12,621 bases of DNA from an uncultured Peptococcaceae bacterium (GTDB lineage Bacteria; Bacillota; Desulfotomaculia; Desulfotomaculales; Desulfallaceae). Numbering within the stretch: position 1 is the stretch's first letter; every line of letters starts with the position of its first letter. Shown here one piece after another: positions 1-7,230 of the stretch. The notes under the pieces were generated by a model. It saw nothing but the letters and a program-made list of their open reading frames with translations, was not told where the DNA came from and did not search any database. The stretch lies in assembly GCA_913064925.1 (NCBI GenBank), contig CAJYBN010000073.1, positions 1-12,621 on the forward strand, given 5' to 3'. Position numbers and translations under genes: made by a program.

Positions 1-351
1 TACCACGACCCCTGTTACCTAGGACGTTACAACGGCGAATACGAAACGCCGCGGAAGATCCTGCGGGCCGTACCGGGGCTGGAACTGGTGGAAATGGGCA
101 GGAACAGGCAGGACGCCTTTTGCTGCGGGGGCGGGGGAGGCAACTTTTTCACCGACCTTTTGGGCGGCGGCGCCAACAGCCCCGCCGCACTGCGCGTGCG
201 GGAAGCAGCCGAAACCGGCGCCGAAGTTCTGGCCGTAGCCTGCCCCAACTGCGCCAAGATGTTTGCGGACGCCGTGCGCGCGGAAGGGTTGGAAGATAAG
301 CTGCGCGTTATGGACGTCGCCGAACTGCTGCTGCAAGCCGCGGCGGGGTAA
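1..351 (+). CDS. CCG-domain Fe-S oxidoreductase, C-terminal part (5' end outside window)
   Basis: Reading frame 1 is open from the first base to the TAA at 349-351, giving 117 codons including the stop with the N-terminus missing. It shows one complete CCG (cysteine-rich) domain: Cys5 in HDPCYLGR, the Cys-Cys-Gly pair at 41-42 followed by a run of glycines, and CPNC at 81-84. This spacing (C-X35-CC-X38-CXXC) is that of the non-cubane [4Fe-4S]-binding domain of heterodisulfide reductase HdrB/HdrD, GlcF and the membrane Fe-S oxidoreductases that take electrons from EtfAB. In fatty- or aromatic-acid degrading anaerobes the last type passes acyl-CoA dehydrogenase electrons to the quinone pool, which would suit the CoA-linked catabolism next door, but that role is inference. 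The gene is G+C rich, unlike the operon that converges on it. Sure of the domain; not sure which subfamily. Confidence 0.85.
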   Translation, partial: YHDPCYLGRYNGEYETPRKILRAVPGLELVEMGRNRQDAFCCGGGGGNFFTDLLGGGANSPAALRVREAAETGAEVLAVACPNCAKMFADAVRAEGLEDKLRVMDVAELLLQAAAG

Positions 352-381
352 CCGCCCCCGCCGCGCAGCCGGCAGTTAACG

Positions 382-405
382 CCGCCGGCCCTCCGGGCCC
401 GGCGG
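382..405 (+). terminator. GC-rich hairpin after the Fe-S gene
   Basis: CCGCCGG at 382-388 pairs with CCGGCGG at 399-405, and CCC 389-391 pairs with GGG 395-397, leaving one bulged C (398) and a 3-nt loop. It begins 30 bases after the stop at 351. No run of T follows, so it is not a textbook intrinsic terminator and may work with Rho or as an mRNA end. A smaller hairpin (420-425 with 433-438) follows. The whole 352-523 gap lies between convergent genes and contains nothing else that I recognise. Confidence 0.4.
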
Positions 406-487
406 ACCAATACTGTGTAGCCGGAGGTTATTTCCGGCGCACCATTTTCACGCCAAAGAGTTTGCTGCTGACAAAAGCGCGTTAAAG

Positions 488-505
488 CCGACGCAAACCG
501 GTCGG
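488..505 (-). terminator. weak terminator candidate after dctM
   Basis: On the minus strand CCGAC and GTCGG form a 5-bp stem with an 8-base loop, followed by CTTTAACGCGCTTTT, which is moderately T-rich. It lies 18 bases after the dctM stop, at the expected end of the catabolic operon. The stem is short, so confidence is low. Confidence 0.25.
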
Positions 506-523
506 AAACCAATACCTGCCCGC

Positions 524-1837
524 CTATTTTAGTTGATTGGGCAGCCACAAAACCAACTGGGGAAACAGTATACACAAAACCAAGCCGGCAACTTGGCAGC
601 ATAAGAAAGGCACCACGCTGCGCCAAATATCACCCATACTAACGTGTTGAGGCGTAATTCCCTTGACAAAGAATAGCGCGTAGCCGAATGGTGGGCTCAA
701 AAAACTGATCTGCATGTTCAGCATAAAAATAATGCCCACCCAAACGGGGTCAAACCCTAAGTTAATCAAAATAGGTGTAAAAATAGGCACAATTAATAAG
801 CAAATACCTATCCAATCGACAAACATGCCCAATATGATATACACAATCTGCGTAAAAATTAAAACCCCCCAGCGCCCGCCGGGCATGTTCATTATTAGCG
901 AACTTGCAAAATCCTGTCCGCCGCCCATGGCGTAAGCACCGACAAAACAAGTAGAAGCAAAAGCTATCCATAGAGCCATACCGGTGGCGTTAATAGTGGA
1001 AAACAAGGACTCGCGAAGCACCTGGAAATTCAATTTCTTGCGCAGGGCAAGTAGTACCAGTACGGCAAACACCCCCACCCCCGACGCCTCAGTGGGAGAA
1101 GCAATGCCTGCCAATATTGCCCCCAAGACACAGGCGATAATTATAACCGGCGCCACCAGGTTTTTACCCAGGGCCAGCTTTTCCCGCCACCCAATGATGC
1201 GCTCTTCCTCGGTAATGGCGGGAGCGTAATCGGGCCTGCGTATAACACTAAGAAAAATATACCCGCAGAAGAGCAAACCCAGCAGTAACCCCGGGATTAT
1301 ACTTCCAGCAAAAAGTTCAATGATTGAGGTTTGCGTAACCGAAGAATAAAAAATGGGCATAATGCTGGGAGGGATCAGGATACCCAGTGCGCCTGCCGCG
1401 CAAACCGTACCGACAGCCAGGTGTTTATTATAATGACGCCGAAACATATCGGGCAAGGCAAGCAACCCCAGTGTTATGACCGAAGCTCCCACCACGCCAA
1501 TCATGGCGGCCATAATTACCCCACTGATAATAGTGGCTATAGCGATGGACCCCCTAACCCTGCCGGACCACTGGAACACTGCTGTAAACAGCTCTTCAAT
1601 TATACCACTACGTTGCAGCAGGTTGGCCATGAGAATAAATAAAGGCACGGCTACCAAGGAGTAACTGACCATCAATTCATAAACGCGCATGGCAAACATG
1701 GGCAGTATTTGTGGTCCCCCAACCAACAGACCAAACAATATGCCCAGAGCCCCGATTACGGCAAACAACGGGGCGCCGCTCAACAATAAGGCAATCAACG
1801 AACCAAACATGGCCAGGTTAAGTACTGCCGGGCTCAA
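524..1837 (-). CDS. dctM: TRAP transporter large permease DctM
   Basis: This 437-residue, strongly hydrophobic protein is of the usual length for the large membrane subunit of a tripartite ATP-independent periplasmic transporter, which drives solute import with an ion gradient. It has about a dozen membrane segments. Family features include the early GALGILFGLLVGG segment, a GALGILIPPSI motif in the first half and the FVDWIGICLLIVPIF / FLSPPFGYALFFVKG motifs in the second. The start is a TTG at 1837-1835 whose last two bases are in the TGA stop of dctQ (TTGA overlap), with a GGTGGTG ribosome binding site upstream, so it is translationally coupled to dctQ. A later ATG (the Met of MFGSLIALL) is possible but has no good ribosome site. 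It is the last gene of the operon. Confidence 0.95.
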   Translation of the reverse strand: MSPAVLNLAMFGSLIALLLSGAPLFAVIGALGILFGLLVGGPQILPMFAMRVYELMVSYSLVAVPLFILMANLLQRSGIIEELFTAVFQWSGRVRGSIAIATIISGVIMAAMIGVVGASVITLGLLALPDMFRRHYNKHLAVGTVCAAGALGILIPPSIMPIFYSSVTQTSIIELFAGSIIPGLLLGLLFCGYIFLSVIRRPDYAPAITEEERIIGWREKLALGKNLVAPVIIIACVLGAILAGIASPTEASGVGVFAVLVLLALRKKLNFQVLRESLFSTINATGMALWIAFASTCFVGAYAMGGGQDFASSLIMNMPGGRWGVLIFTQIVYIILGMFVDWIGICLLIVPIFTPILINLGFDPVWVGIIFMLNMQISFLSPPFGYALFFVKGITPQHVSMGDIWRSVVPFLCCQVAGLVLCILFPQLVLWLPNQLK

Positions 1838-2337
1838 CTTTTATCACCACCACGTAGTTTATGCAGGTCGCGCAACAAGTTGGCTACAGCCTGCAGCATC
1901 ATAAGCACCCCGCCGACCGGAATCATGAGCTTAATGGGCCAGATAGGCGGCGACCACGAAGAATAGCTGGTTTCCCGAATGGCCAGTGACGTCCAGAAAT
2001 AATCAAAGCCGATGTATGTCAGCCCGGCTGCCATGATAATTATGAGCGGAAAAACTACCACGATGTTAATTAATATTTTTTTTCTTTCACTTAATCTCTG
2101 ATAAAGTATATCCACGCTGACATGACCGCGGTGCAGCAATACGTGAGCTCCCACCAGCAAATAAATGATGCCGCAAGAAAAGGCCTCAACTTCGTAAGAC
2201 CACTTGGTAGGAGAGTTAAATATATATCTGAGCACCACTTCAATCATACAAGCGGCTACAGTTATTAGCAATAAATAACTAGCCGCTTTACCAATCAAAT
2301 CACTGGTTTTGTCTATAAATTCCACAAATCGTAACAT
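1834..2337 (-). CDS. dctQ: TRAP transporter small permease DctQ
   Basis: This 167-residue protein is the small membrane subunit that joins the binding protein to DctM. It has four predicted membrane segments (about 18-38, 52-70, 86-107 and 134-154), a GHVSVDI motif at 71-77 and the late PPIWPIKLMIPVGGVLMMLQ region typical of the DctQ family. The frame is open further upstream, to 2466, but the ATG at 2337 is chosen because GGGGAAGGAACGATAGC stands just before it and the extra upstream residues would overlap the end of dctP and look non-coding. It follows dctP after a 121-bp gap that holds a strong hairpin, and it overlaps dctM by 4 bases. Confidence 0.93.
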   Translation of the reverse strand: MLRFVEFIDKTSDLIGKAASYLLLITVAACMIEVVLRYIFNSPTKWSYEVEAFSCGIIYLLVGAHVLLHRGHVSVDILYQRLSERKKILINIVVVFPLIIIMAAGLTYIGFDYFWTSLAIRETSYSSWSPPIWPIKLMIPVGGVLMMLQAVANLLRDLHKLRGGDKS

Positions 2338-2398
2338 GCTATCGTTCCTTCCCCAAGTGGTTTGCATCTTTCCGTTATGCATACTTAAAATAATTTGC

Positions 2399-2437
2399 GG
2401 GCGGGGGAGCGCAATTATAAACCGCATTCCCCCACCC
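2399..2437 (-). terminator. strong hairpin between dctP and dctQ (attenuator or mRNA stabiliser)
   Basis: On the minus strand GGGTGGGGGA pairs with TCCCCCGCCC (ten pairs, one of them G-U), and after a 2-nt bulge GCG pairs with CGC around an 11-nt loop. GCAAATTATTTTAAG follows, only partly T-rich. It starts 21 bases after the dctP stop and ends before the dctQ ribosome binding site. Such hairpins commonly protect the 3' end of binding-protein messages and reduce read-through, giving more binding protein than permease. That role is inference. Confidence 0.5.
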
Positions 2438-2458
2438 GGCTTGGCGTATGCCGAGTAC

Positions 2459-3550
2459 CTACTCAAGCAATCCCAGTTCTTTCATTACGGCCACTTGGCT
2501 ATCCAGTATCTTTTTGCCCAGCTCGGTTTTGGCTGCTTCCTCTTCCCAGCACTCCATGGCAAGTTTTCTTACTTGCTTAACTTCAGATTCCGGCAGCGTA
2601 AATTCCTGCAGGCCTCCCGCCCTCATTTCGGACAGAGCTTTCAAATCCAGGTCCAGCGATTCCCGGTAACAGCGCCAAGCCAGTTCATAAGACTCCAGTT
2701 CCAAAATATTTTGTAAATTTTTCGGTAAAGAATCCCAAACCTGTTTATTGATTATAAGTTCCAGCGCGGACGACGGCTGGTGCAGCGAAGGCCTAAGCAT
2801 ATATTTTGCCACGCGGTCTGCCCCAATGGCAACGGTGGTGCTGGGGATGCCGAGGTCGCCACCGTCAATGACACCCCTTTCCAGCGACGTCACACGCTCG
2901 GAAGTGGGCATAAAAATGGTAGATGCACCTAGCTTAGTAAACAGCGCATGCGGCATGGCACCGGAGAATACAAGCTTTTTGCCCTTAATGTCGTTAATGG
3001 ATTTGACAGGCTCGCGAGTCATCAGGTATTCCGCCGGATAATATGGTAAAGCAAGAAGGTAAGCGTTATATTTAGCGTAAAGCTCTCTAACTAAATCGAT
3101 ACCACCCCGCCGATAAAGCCAAAAGTCATGCTGTATGGGTTTTTCAAAGCCGCCCGGCAAGTAAGTCACAAAAGAAAACGCGGTATCTTTACCGGCCCAG
3201 TATTCACTGGTGGAATAGTTTAGGTCTATAACTCCCTTGCTTAGCGCTTCCAGCGCATCCGTCGCACCAATCAGCGCTCCCGGCGGATAAAGGGTAATAT
3301 CCAGCTGTCCACCGCTCGCTTCTTTAACTCTCTTGGCCCATTCCTCACCCGACTTCCAGATTCCGGTTCCAGGCCCCAGTACAACATTGCATTTTAGTTT
3401 ATACACTTTGGCTGGCTGGTTGGCGGATTGTTCACCTTGGTCTTCTTCTGTCGCGGCTTGTTGCCCGCAGCCAAATAGTAGTAGGGCCAGTGACAATATA
3501 ATCAGGACGCTAAAAACAGTTCTTCCAAGTCTCCATTTAAATTTTTTCAT
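2459..3550 (-). CDS. dctP: TRAP transporter solute-binding lipoprotein DctP
   Basis: A 363-residue extracytoplasmic binding protein of the DctP type, which captures the substrate and delivers it to DctQM. It starts at the ATG at 3550, preceded by AAAGGAGTGCTTAAA; the frame is open 14 codons further but lacks a site there. The signal peptide runs through residues 1-27 with a lipobox (LLFGC) and lipid-carrying Cys28, then a polar linker, as expected in a Gram-positive cell. Family features are the YPPGALIG and DALEALSKGVIDL regions (88-110), the INDIKGKKL segment (185-193) and SLERGVIDGGDLG (222-234). Most DctP proteins have KxRxP at the point corresponding to KKLVFSG (191-197), where Arg binds the substrate carboxylate; here a Val (194) takes its place. 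The ligand may be an alicyclic or aromatic acid bound differently; this is inferred from operon context only. Confidence 0.93.
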   Translation of the reverse strand: MKKFKWRLGRTVFSVLIILSLALLLFGCGQQAATEEDQGEQSANQPAKVYKLKCNVVLGPGTGIWKSGEEWAKRVKEASGGQLDITLYPPGALIGATDALEALSKGVIDLNYSTSEYWAGKDTAFSFVTYLPGGFEKPIQHDFWLYRRGGIDLVRELYAKYNAYLLALPYYPAEYLMTREPVKSINDIKGKKLVFSGAMPHALFTKLGASTIFMPTSERVTSLERGVIDGGDLGIPSTTVAIGADRVAKYMLRPSLHQPSSALELIINKQVWDSLPKNLQNILELESYELAWRCYRESLDLDLKALSEMRAGGLQEFTLPESEVKQVRKLAMECWEEEAAKTELGKKILDSQVAVMKELGLLE

Positions 3551-3672
3551 TTTAAGCACTCCTTTCTTTTCTGAATTTTTTAAACCAACCAATTAACGAT
3601 ATCCAAGGTTTGTCACAATTTATCGTGTTATCGTGCACGCCCCTCTTTGCCGCCCATTGAGCTGGTAGCCGG

Positions 3673-5199
3673 TTACTTTCTCATTTCCCGTTCCCGCAGC
3701 AATCTTTTTAAAATTTTGCCGGTTGGCCCTTGGGGAAGCTCCTGTACAAACTCCACCATCCTGGGCGCCTTGTACTTAGCAATCCGCTCCCTCACATAAT
3801 TAATTATCTCTTCCTCGGTAGCCTTCTCACCTTCTTTAAGTACAATATACGCCTTGGCCAACTCGCCCTTTCGCTCATCGGGAACACCAATCACCGCCGC
3901 GAGGCTGACCTTGGGGTTTGTGTAAAGCACTTCCTCCACCTCAACGGGGTAAATATTCTGCCCTCCGGTAATGATCAAGTCCTGCTTGCGGTCCACAATA
4001 TATAGATAACCGTCTTCATCCAGGTAACCCAAGTCACCGCTGCGGAACCACCCATCTTTAAACACTTCTTTGTTTACATCATCACGACGCCAATATCCAT
4101 GTACCGAAAACACTTTACCTTTTTCCAGTACCTCCCCCACTTGGCCGGGTGGAAGCTCCCGGTCTTCATCATCCACGATCTTAAGCCACGTACCGGCAAT
4201 GGGTACGCCCACCGAGTTTTTTTTCTTTACGCCGTCGTAAGGGTTAAGGGTGGTAAATCCGCAGGCTTCTGTCTGCCCGTAACCGTTAAGGAAAACCGCC
4301 CCGAATTTTTCTTCGAACTCCCTGGCCACTTCTTCGGGGCAATGTGCCCCCCCGCTGTTGACCACGCGTAAGGAACTGACATCGTACTTCTGCGCATCGT
4401 ACTTTTCCAGCAAATAAACGTACATAGTCGGGGTGCCGAAAAAGCACGAACCTTTGTGCCGGTCTATGGCCGTCAAAACTTTTTCGGCATCAAACCGCTC
4501 GATTAATATAAGGCCTGCCCCGCAGTTAATCGCCGACATGGCTACAACGTTGAGGCCGAAGTTATTGTACATAGGCAAAGCGCATATCAGGCGATCATTT
4601 TCGTTAAATTTGTTTACCGGCCACAGGCCCCAAACATTGGTTAACACGCTGCGGTGCGTTTGCGTAGCTCCTTTCGGCCTGCCGGTAGTCCCTGAAGTAT
4701 AAATGATGCAGACAACATCATCGTAATCGGCTTCTTGTTTTATGACATAATTCATGACCGATACATCCATCATTTGGTCCAGGGATATAATTCCCTGGGG
4801 CAACCGATCCCCGGTGGAAATAATATTTTTTAAATTAGGGCACCCGGTACGTATATCAATAACGGTATCCAATAATCCGCTTACCGTTATTATGGTATCA
4901 GCCCCCGTGTCGCTGGCTATATAAGACACTTCGTGAGCCTTATACATGACGTTCAAGGGAACGACAATAGCTCCTATCTTTACCAAGGCAAAATAACAGG
5001 CCAGGAATTCGGGGCAGTTGGGCATAAAAATCATGACCGGTTCACCGGGTTTTATTCCCAACCCCTGCAGTCCCGCAGCAATGCTATCCACCATGAAACT
5101 GAAATCCATGTAACTTATTTCCTGATTTTCGTAAATAATTGCCGTTCTATGGGAAAACGTTTTAACTGTACTATCTAGCATTTCACCTAATAACTGCAT
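3673..5199 (-). CDS. acyl-CoA ligase (AMP-forming), candidate alicyclic acid activator of the operon
   Basis: A 508-residue class I adenylate-forming enzyme that converts a carboxylic acid, ATP and CoA to an acyl-CoA, AMP and pyrophosphate. All core motifs are present: ATP P-loop YTSGTTGRPKG (167-177), NGYGQTEA (305-312), SGDLGY (387-392), the hinge region DRKQDLIITGGQNIYP (403-418) and the catalytic Lys495 in PTGK. The ATG at 5199 is chosen because a G-rich ribosome site (AAGGGGGGATGGGAAT) precedes it; the frame continues 24 codons upstream without support. It lies 113 bp after the BadI-like gene and before dctP, so it should activate the acid imported by the TRAP system. In R. palustris the comparable step is made by AliA or BadA, but these ligases cannot be assigned a substrate from sequence alone. 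Confidence 0.92.
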   Translation of the reverse strand: MQLLGEMLDSTVKTFSHRTAIIYENQEISYMDFSFMVDSIAAGLQGLGIKPGEPVMIFMPNCPEFLACYFALVKIGAIVVPLNVMYKAHEVSYIASDTGADTIITVSGLLDTVIDIRTGCPNLKNIISTGDRLPQGIISLDQMMDVSVMNYVIKQEADYDDVVCIIYTSGTTGRPKGATQTHRSVLTNVWGLWPVNKFNENDRLICALPMYNNFGLNVVAMSAINCGAGLILIERFDAEKVLTAIDRHKGSCFFGTPTMYVYLLEKYDAQKYDVSSLRVVNSGGAHCPEEVAREFEEKFGAVFLNGYGQTEACGFTTLNPYDGVKKKNSVGVPIAGTWLKIVDDEDRELPPGQVGEVLEKGKVFSVHGYWRRDDVNKEVFKDGWFRSGDLGYLDEDGYLYIVDRKQDLIITGGQNIYPVEVEEVLYTNPKVSLAAVIGVPDERKGELAKAYIVLKEGEKATEEEIINYVRERIAKYKAPRMVEFVQELPQGPTGKILKRLLREREMRK

Positions 5200-5312
5200 A
5201 TTCCCATCCCCCCTTCCCGCAATTTGTACACCAATTACGGACAAGTTTCTTGCAAATAAACCGGCCAACAATTGTTAAACATGTCTTACCCCGCGGCGAG
5301 CGTTTCAGGATA

Positions 5313-6125
5313 CTACTTTCTAAACTTGCCAAAATCGGGCTTCCTTTTTTCCATGAAAGCGTTCCTGCCTTCCATGGCTTCATCGGTACCGTAGTAAAGG
5401 TTCAGGGCAATGCCGGCCATGGAATGTATGCCCCAAATGGACTCACTATCGGCGTTAAAAGAAGTTTTCAGCGCTGCCAGCGCCGTGGGGCTGTGCGACA
5501 ATAAAGTATCGCAAACATTTTCCACCTCTTCCGCCAGCTTCTCGGGAGGTACCACCTGGTTAACCAGACCCATCTGTAAGGCTTCTTCCGCGGAATACTG
5601 GCGGCACAGGTACCATATCTCCCGGGCCTTCTTTTCCCCCACTACCCGGGCCAGGTAAGCGGTGCCGTAGCCGGCGTCGAAACTGCCTACCCGCGGACCG
5701 ACCTGCCCGAATCTAGCCGTACTGGAAGCGATGGTCAAGTCGCATACCACGTGTATCACGTGCCCGCCGCCAATGGCATAACCGTTGACCATGGCTATTA
5801 CCGGTTTGGGGATCGTCCTGATGAGCTGCAGCAACAGGGCATGGTTGTTGGCCAGCGGCAAGTTGCCTAGGCCCGCATATCCCTCTGATGTGTCCACGTA
5901 ACCTTCCTTTGTTCTGATGGACTGGTCGCCGCCCACGCTAAACGCCCTGTCACCGGCACCGGTGATGATAATGACGCCCACCTCCTTGTCCGTCCAGGCA
6001 TCCACCAAGGCCCTGATCATTTCCTGCAGGGTAAGATTAGTAAAAGCGTTGAGTTTATTGGGCCGGTTTATGGTTACCTTAGCCCGGCCATTATATTTTT
6101 CGTATATAATGTCTTGAAATTCCAT
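5313..6125 (-). CDS. badI: MenB/BadI-family crotonase, candidate 2-ketocyclohexanecarboxyl-CoA hydrolase
   Basis: A 270-residue crotonase-fold protein. It has the MenB/BadI signatures rather than those of ordinary enoyl-CoA hydratases: AFSVGGDQ (61-68), GYAIGGGHV (115-123), GQVGPRVGSFDAGYGTA (140-156) with Asp150, and KKAREIWYLCRQYS (165-178). The opening MEFQDIIYEKYNG and the GYGTAYLARVVGEKKAREIWY stretch match remembered R. palustris BadI more closely than E. coli MenB, while the C-terminal GRNAFMEKRKPDF is nearer to MenB. BadI adds water to 2-ketocyclohexane-1-carboxyl-CoA and opens the ring to pimeloyl-CoA; MenB makes 1,4-dihydroxy-2-naphthoyl-CoA by the reverse type of chemistry. A BadH-like gene directly upstream and no other menaquinone gene in view favour BadI. 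Start: ATG at 6125 with AAGGAGGGTTAAA before it. The gap from the dehydrogenase gene is 58 bp. Confidence 0.8.
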   Translation of the reverse strand: MEFQDIIYEKYNGRAKVTINRPNKLNAFTNLTLQEMIRALVDAWTDKEVGVIIITGAGDRAFSVGGDQSIRTKEGYVDTSEGYAGLGNLPLANNHALLLQLIRTIPKPVIAMVNGYAIGGGHVIHVVCDLTIASSTARFGQVGPRVGSFDAGYGTAYLARVVGEKKAREIWYLCRQYSAEEALQMGLVNQVVPPEKLAEEVENVCDTLLSHSPTALAALKTSFNADSESIWGIHSMAGIALNLYYGTDEAMEGRNAFMEKRKPDFGKFRK

Positions 6126-6183
6126 TTTAACCCTCCTTGCAAAATTGGGTCACGGTATAATTAACACGCCATTTTGATGCCAG

Positions 6184-6936
6184 CTAAATCATAGTTAAAC
6201 CGCCGCTAACGCTTAAAGTCTGCCCGGTGATATACTCCGCCTCGTCCGAAACCAAAAAGGCCACTGCGTTGGCAATGTCTCCGGGTTTACCCAACCGCCT
6301 CAAGGGAATGGCTCTTTTTAAACCCTCTGCCAGCTTGGGATTTCCGCTGGCAATTTCATCAAACAGTGGCGTTTCCGTTGGGCCAGGGCATACACAGTTA
6401 ACGTTGATCCCGAACCGGGACATTTCCCTGGCAATGGTCTTAGAAAAAGCAATTACGCCGCCCTTTGCTCCGGAATATACCGCTTCGCCGCTGGAACCCA
6501 CGCGGCCGGCATCAGAAGCAATGCTAAGTATCTTACCATACTTCCGTTGTACCATGTGGGGCAGCACCGCTCTGGTACAATTTATGGGGCCCCGGAAATT
6601 AATAGCTATAACTTTGTCCCACGTTTCTTGGGTGCTTTCCAAGAAAGGCTCCGCCTTGTCCCACCCGGCGTTATTTACAAGGATATCTATCATGCCAAAA
6701 ACATCTAAAGCCTTGTTAACCATCTCTTCCACATCGGAGTAGTCAGTAACATCAACCCTTACCGCCAAAGCTTCCCTGCCCATATCAAGGATTTCCTTAG
6801 CAACCTTTCCCGCGGAAACCTGGTCCAAGTCGGCAACACAAACCTTTGCTCCTTCGCGAGCCAGCTTTAAAGCAATGGCCCGACCAATTCCCCTCCCCGC
6901 GCCTGTAACAACGGCTACCTTGTCATTTAATCTCAT
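6184..6936 (-). CDS. badH: BadH-like short-chain dehydrogenase, candidate 2-hydroxycyclohexanecarboxyl-CoA dehydrogenase
   Basis: A complete classical SDR of 250 residues. It has the nucleotide-binding TGAGRGIG (11-18), Asp36 at the end of the second beta strand (points to NAD rather than NADP), NNAG (88-91), Asn113, and the catalytic Ser141 and Y154-x3-K158. The segments NNAGWD, IASDAGRVGSSGEAVY with the following KGG, and the C-terminal SVSGGLTM closely resemble R. palustris BadH as I remember it; most FabG-like SDRs lack them. BadH oxidises 2-hydroxycyclohexane-1-carboxyl-CoA to the 2-keto thioester, the substrate of BadI, which is encoded next. Start: ATG at 6936 with AGGAGGTACGGTAA upstream. 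It is the first gene of the operon. An acetoacetyl-CoA-type reductase is the main alternative. Confidence 0.82.
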   Translation of the reverse strand: MRLNDKVAVVTGAGRGIGRAIALKLAREGAKVCVADLDQVSAGKVAKEILDMGREALAVRVDVTDYSDVEEMVNKALDVFGMIDILVNNAGWDKAEPFLESTQETWDKVIAINFRGPINCTRAVLPHMVQRKYGKILSIASDAGRVGSSGEAVYSGAKGGVIAFSKTIAREMSRFGINVNCVCPGPTETPLFDEIASGNPKLAEGLKRAIPLRRLGKPGDIANAVAFLVSDEAEYITGQTLSVSGGLTMI

Positions 6937-7077
6937 TTACCGTACCTCCTAATTTCAAATAAAATGTGCATACCTATATTTCACCCGGTCAAAGAATGTA
7001 CGGACTACCTCCTTTCCCAGCGGGATGGCAGTAAGTAACTACCTAAAACCGTGCTTAATAATTACCTCCTTTTGAGA

Positions 7078-7095
7078 CAGCAAAAAATATACCAG
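7078..7095 (-). promoter_or_regulatory. sigma-54 (-24/-12) promoter for the badH-dctM operon
   Basis: The minus strand reads TGGTATATTTTTTGCT from 7094 to 7079. The invariant GG (7093-7092) and GC (7081-7080) are exactly 10 bases apart, and 9 of the 12 defined positions of TGGCACG-N4-TTGCW match. The transcript would start near 7067 and have a leader of about 130 bases before badH. A sigma-54 activator is encoded divergently and candidate enhancer sites lie 124-168 bp upstream of the -24 element. Confidence 0.6.
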
Positions 7096-7216
7096 CCTCA
7101 GCCTGCCAGAGTGATCACTAATATCTTTTCAGTTAACGTGCGCTCACACCAAACCCCACGCCAGAATATTTCTAAAGGTCCACCCCCTCCCGGAGTAGTT
7201 CCTACTACCGCAGATA

Positions 7217-7230
7217 TTGCATTTTTGCAA
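7217..7230. promoter_or_regulatory. candidate activator-binding site (enhancer) 1
   Basis: Perfect inverted repeat TTGCA-TTTT-TGCAA. Dyad sites of this size are typical for Fis-type helix-turn-helix dimers such as the C-terminus of sigma-54 activators. It lies 124 bp upstream of the -24 element at 7092-7093, a usual enhancer distance. It shares its arms exactly with the second site. Confidence 0.55.

Noticed and set aside
714..935. Short plus-strand frames within the TRAP genes
   Set aside because: They are antisense to membrane-protein genes and have no start sites or family features.
5262..5275. AACAATTGTT palindrome in the badI-ligase gap (minus strand) as an operator or terminator
   Set aside because: Short, AT-rich and with no loop or T run; expected by chance and not repeated elsewhere in the window.
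5313..6125. Annotation as menB for menaquinone synthesis
   Set aside because: The family motifs allow it, but the gene lies between a BadH-like SDR and a ligase in a TRAP operon, with no other men gene in view. Kept only as the alternative.
6933..6971. 12-codon leader peptide frame (MHILFEIRRYGK) overlapping the badH start by ATGA
   Set aside because: No ribosome binding site at the proper distance and no regulatory codon bias; not listed as a gene.
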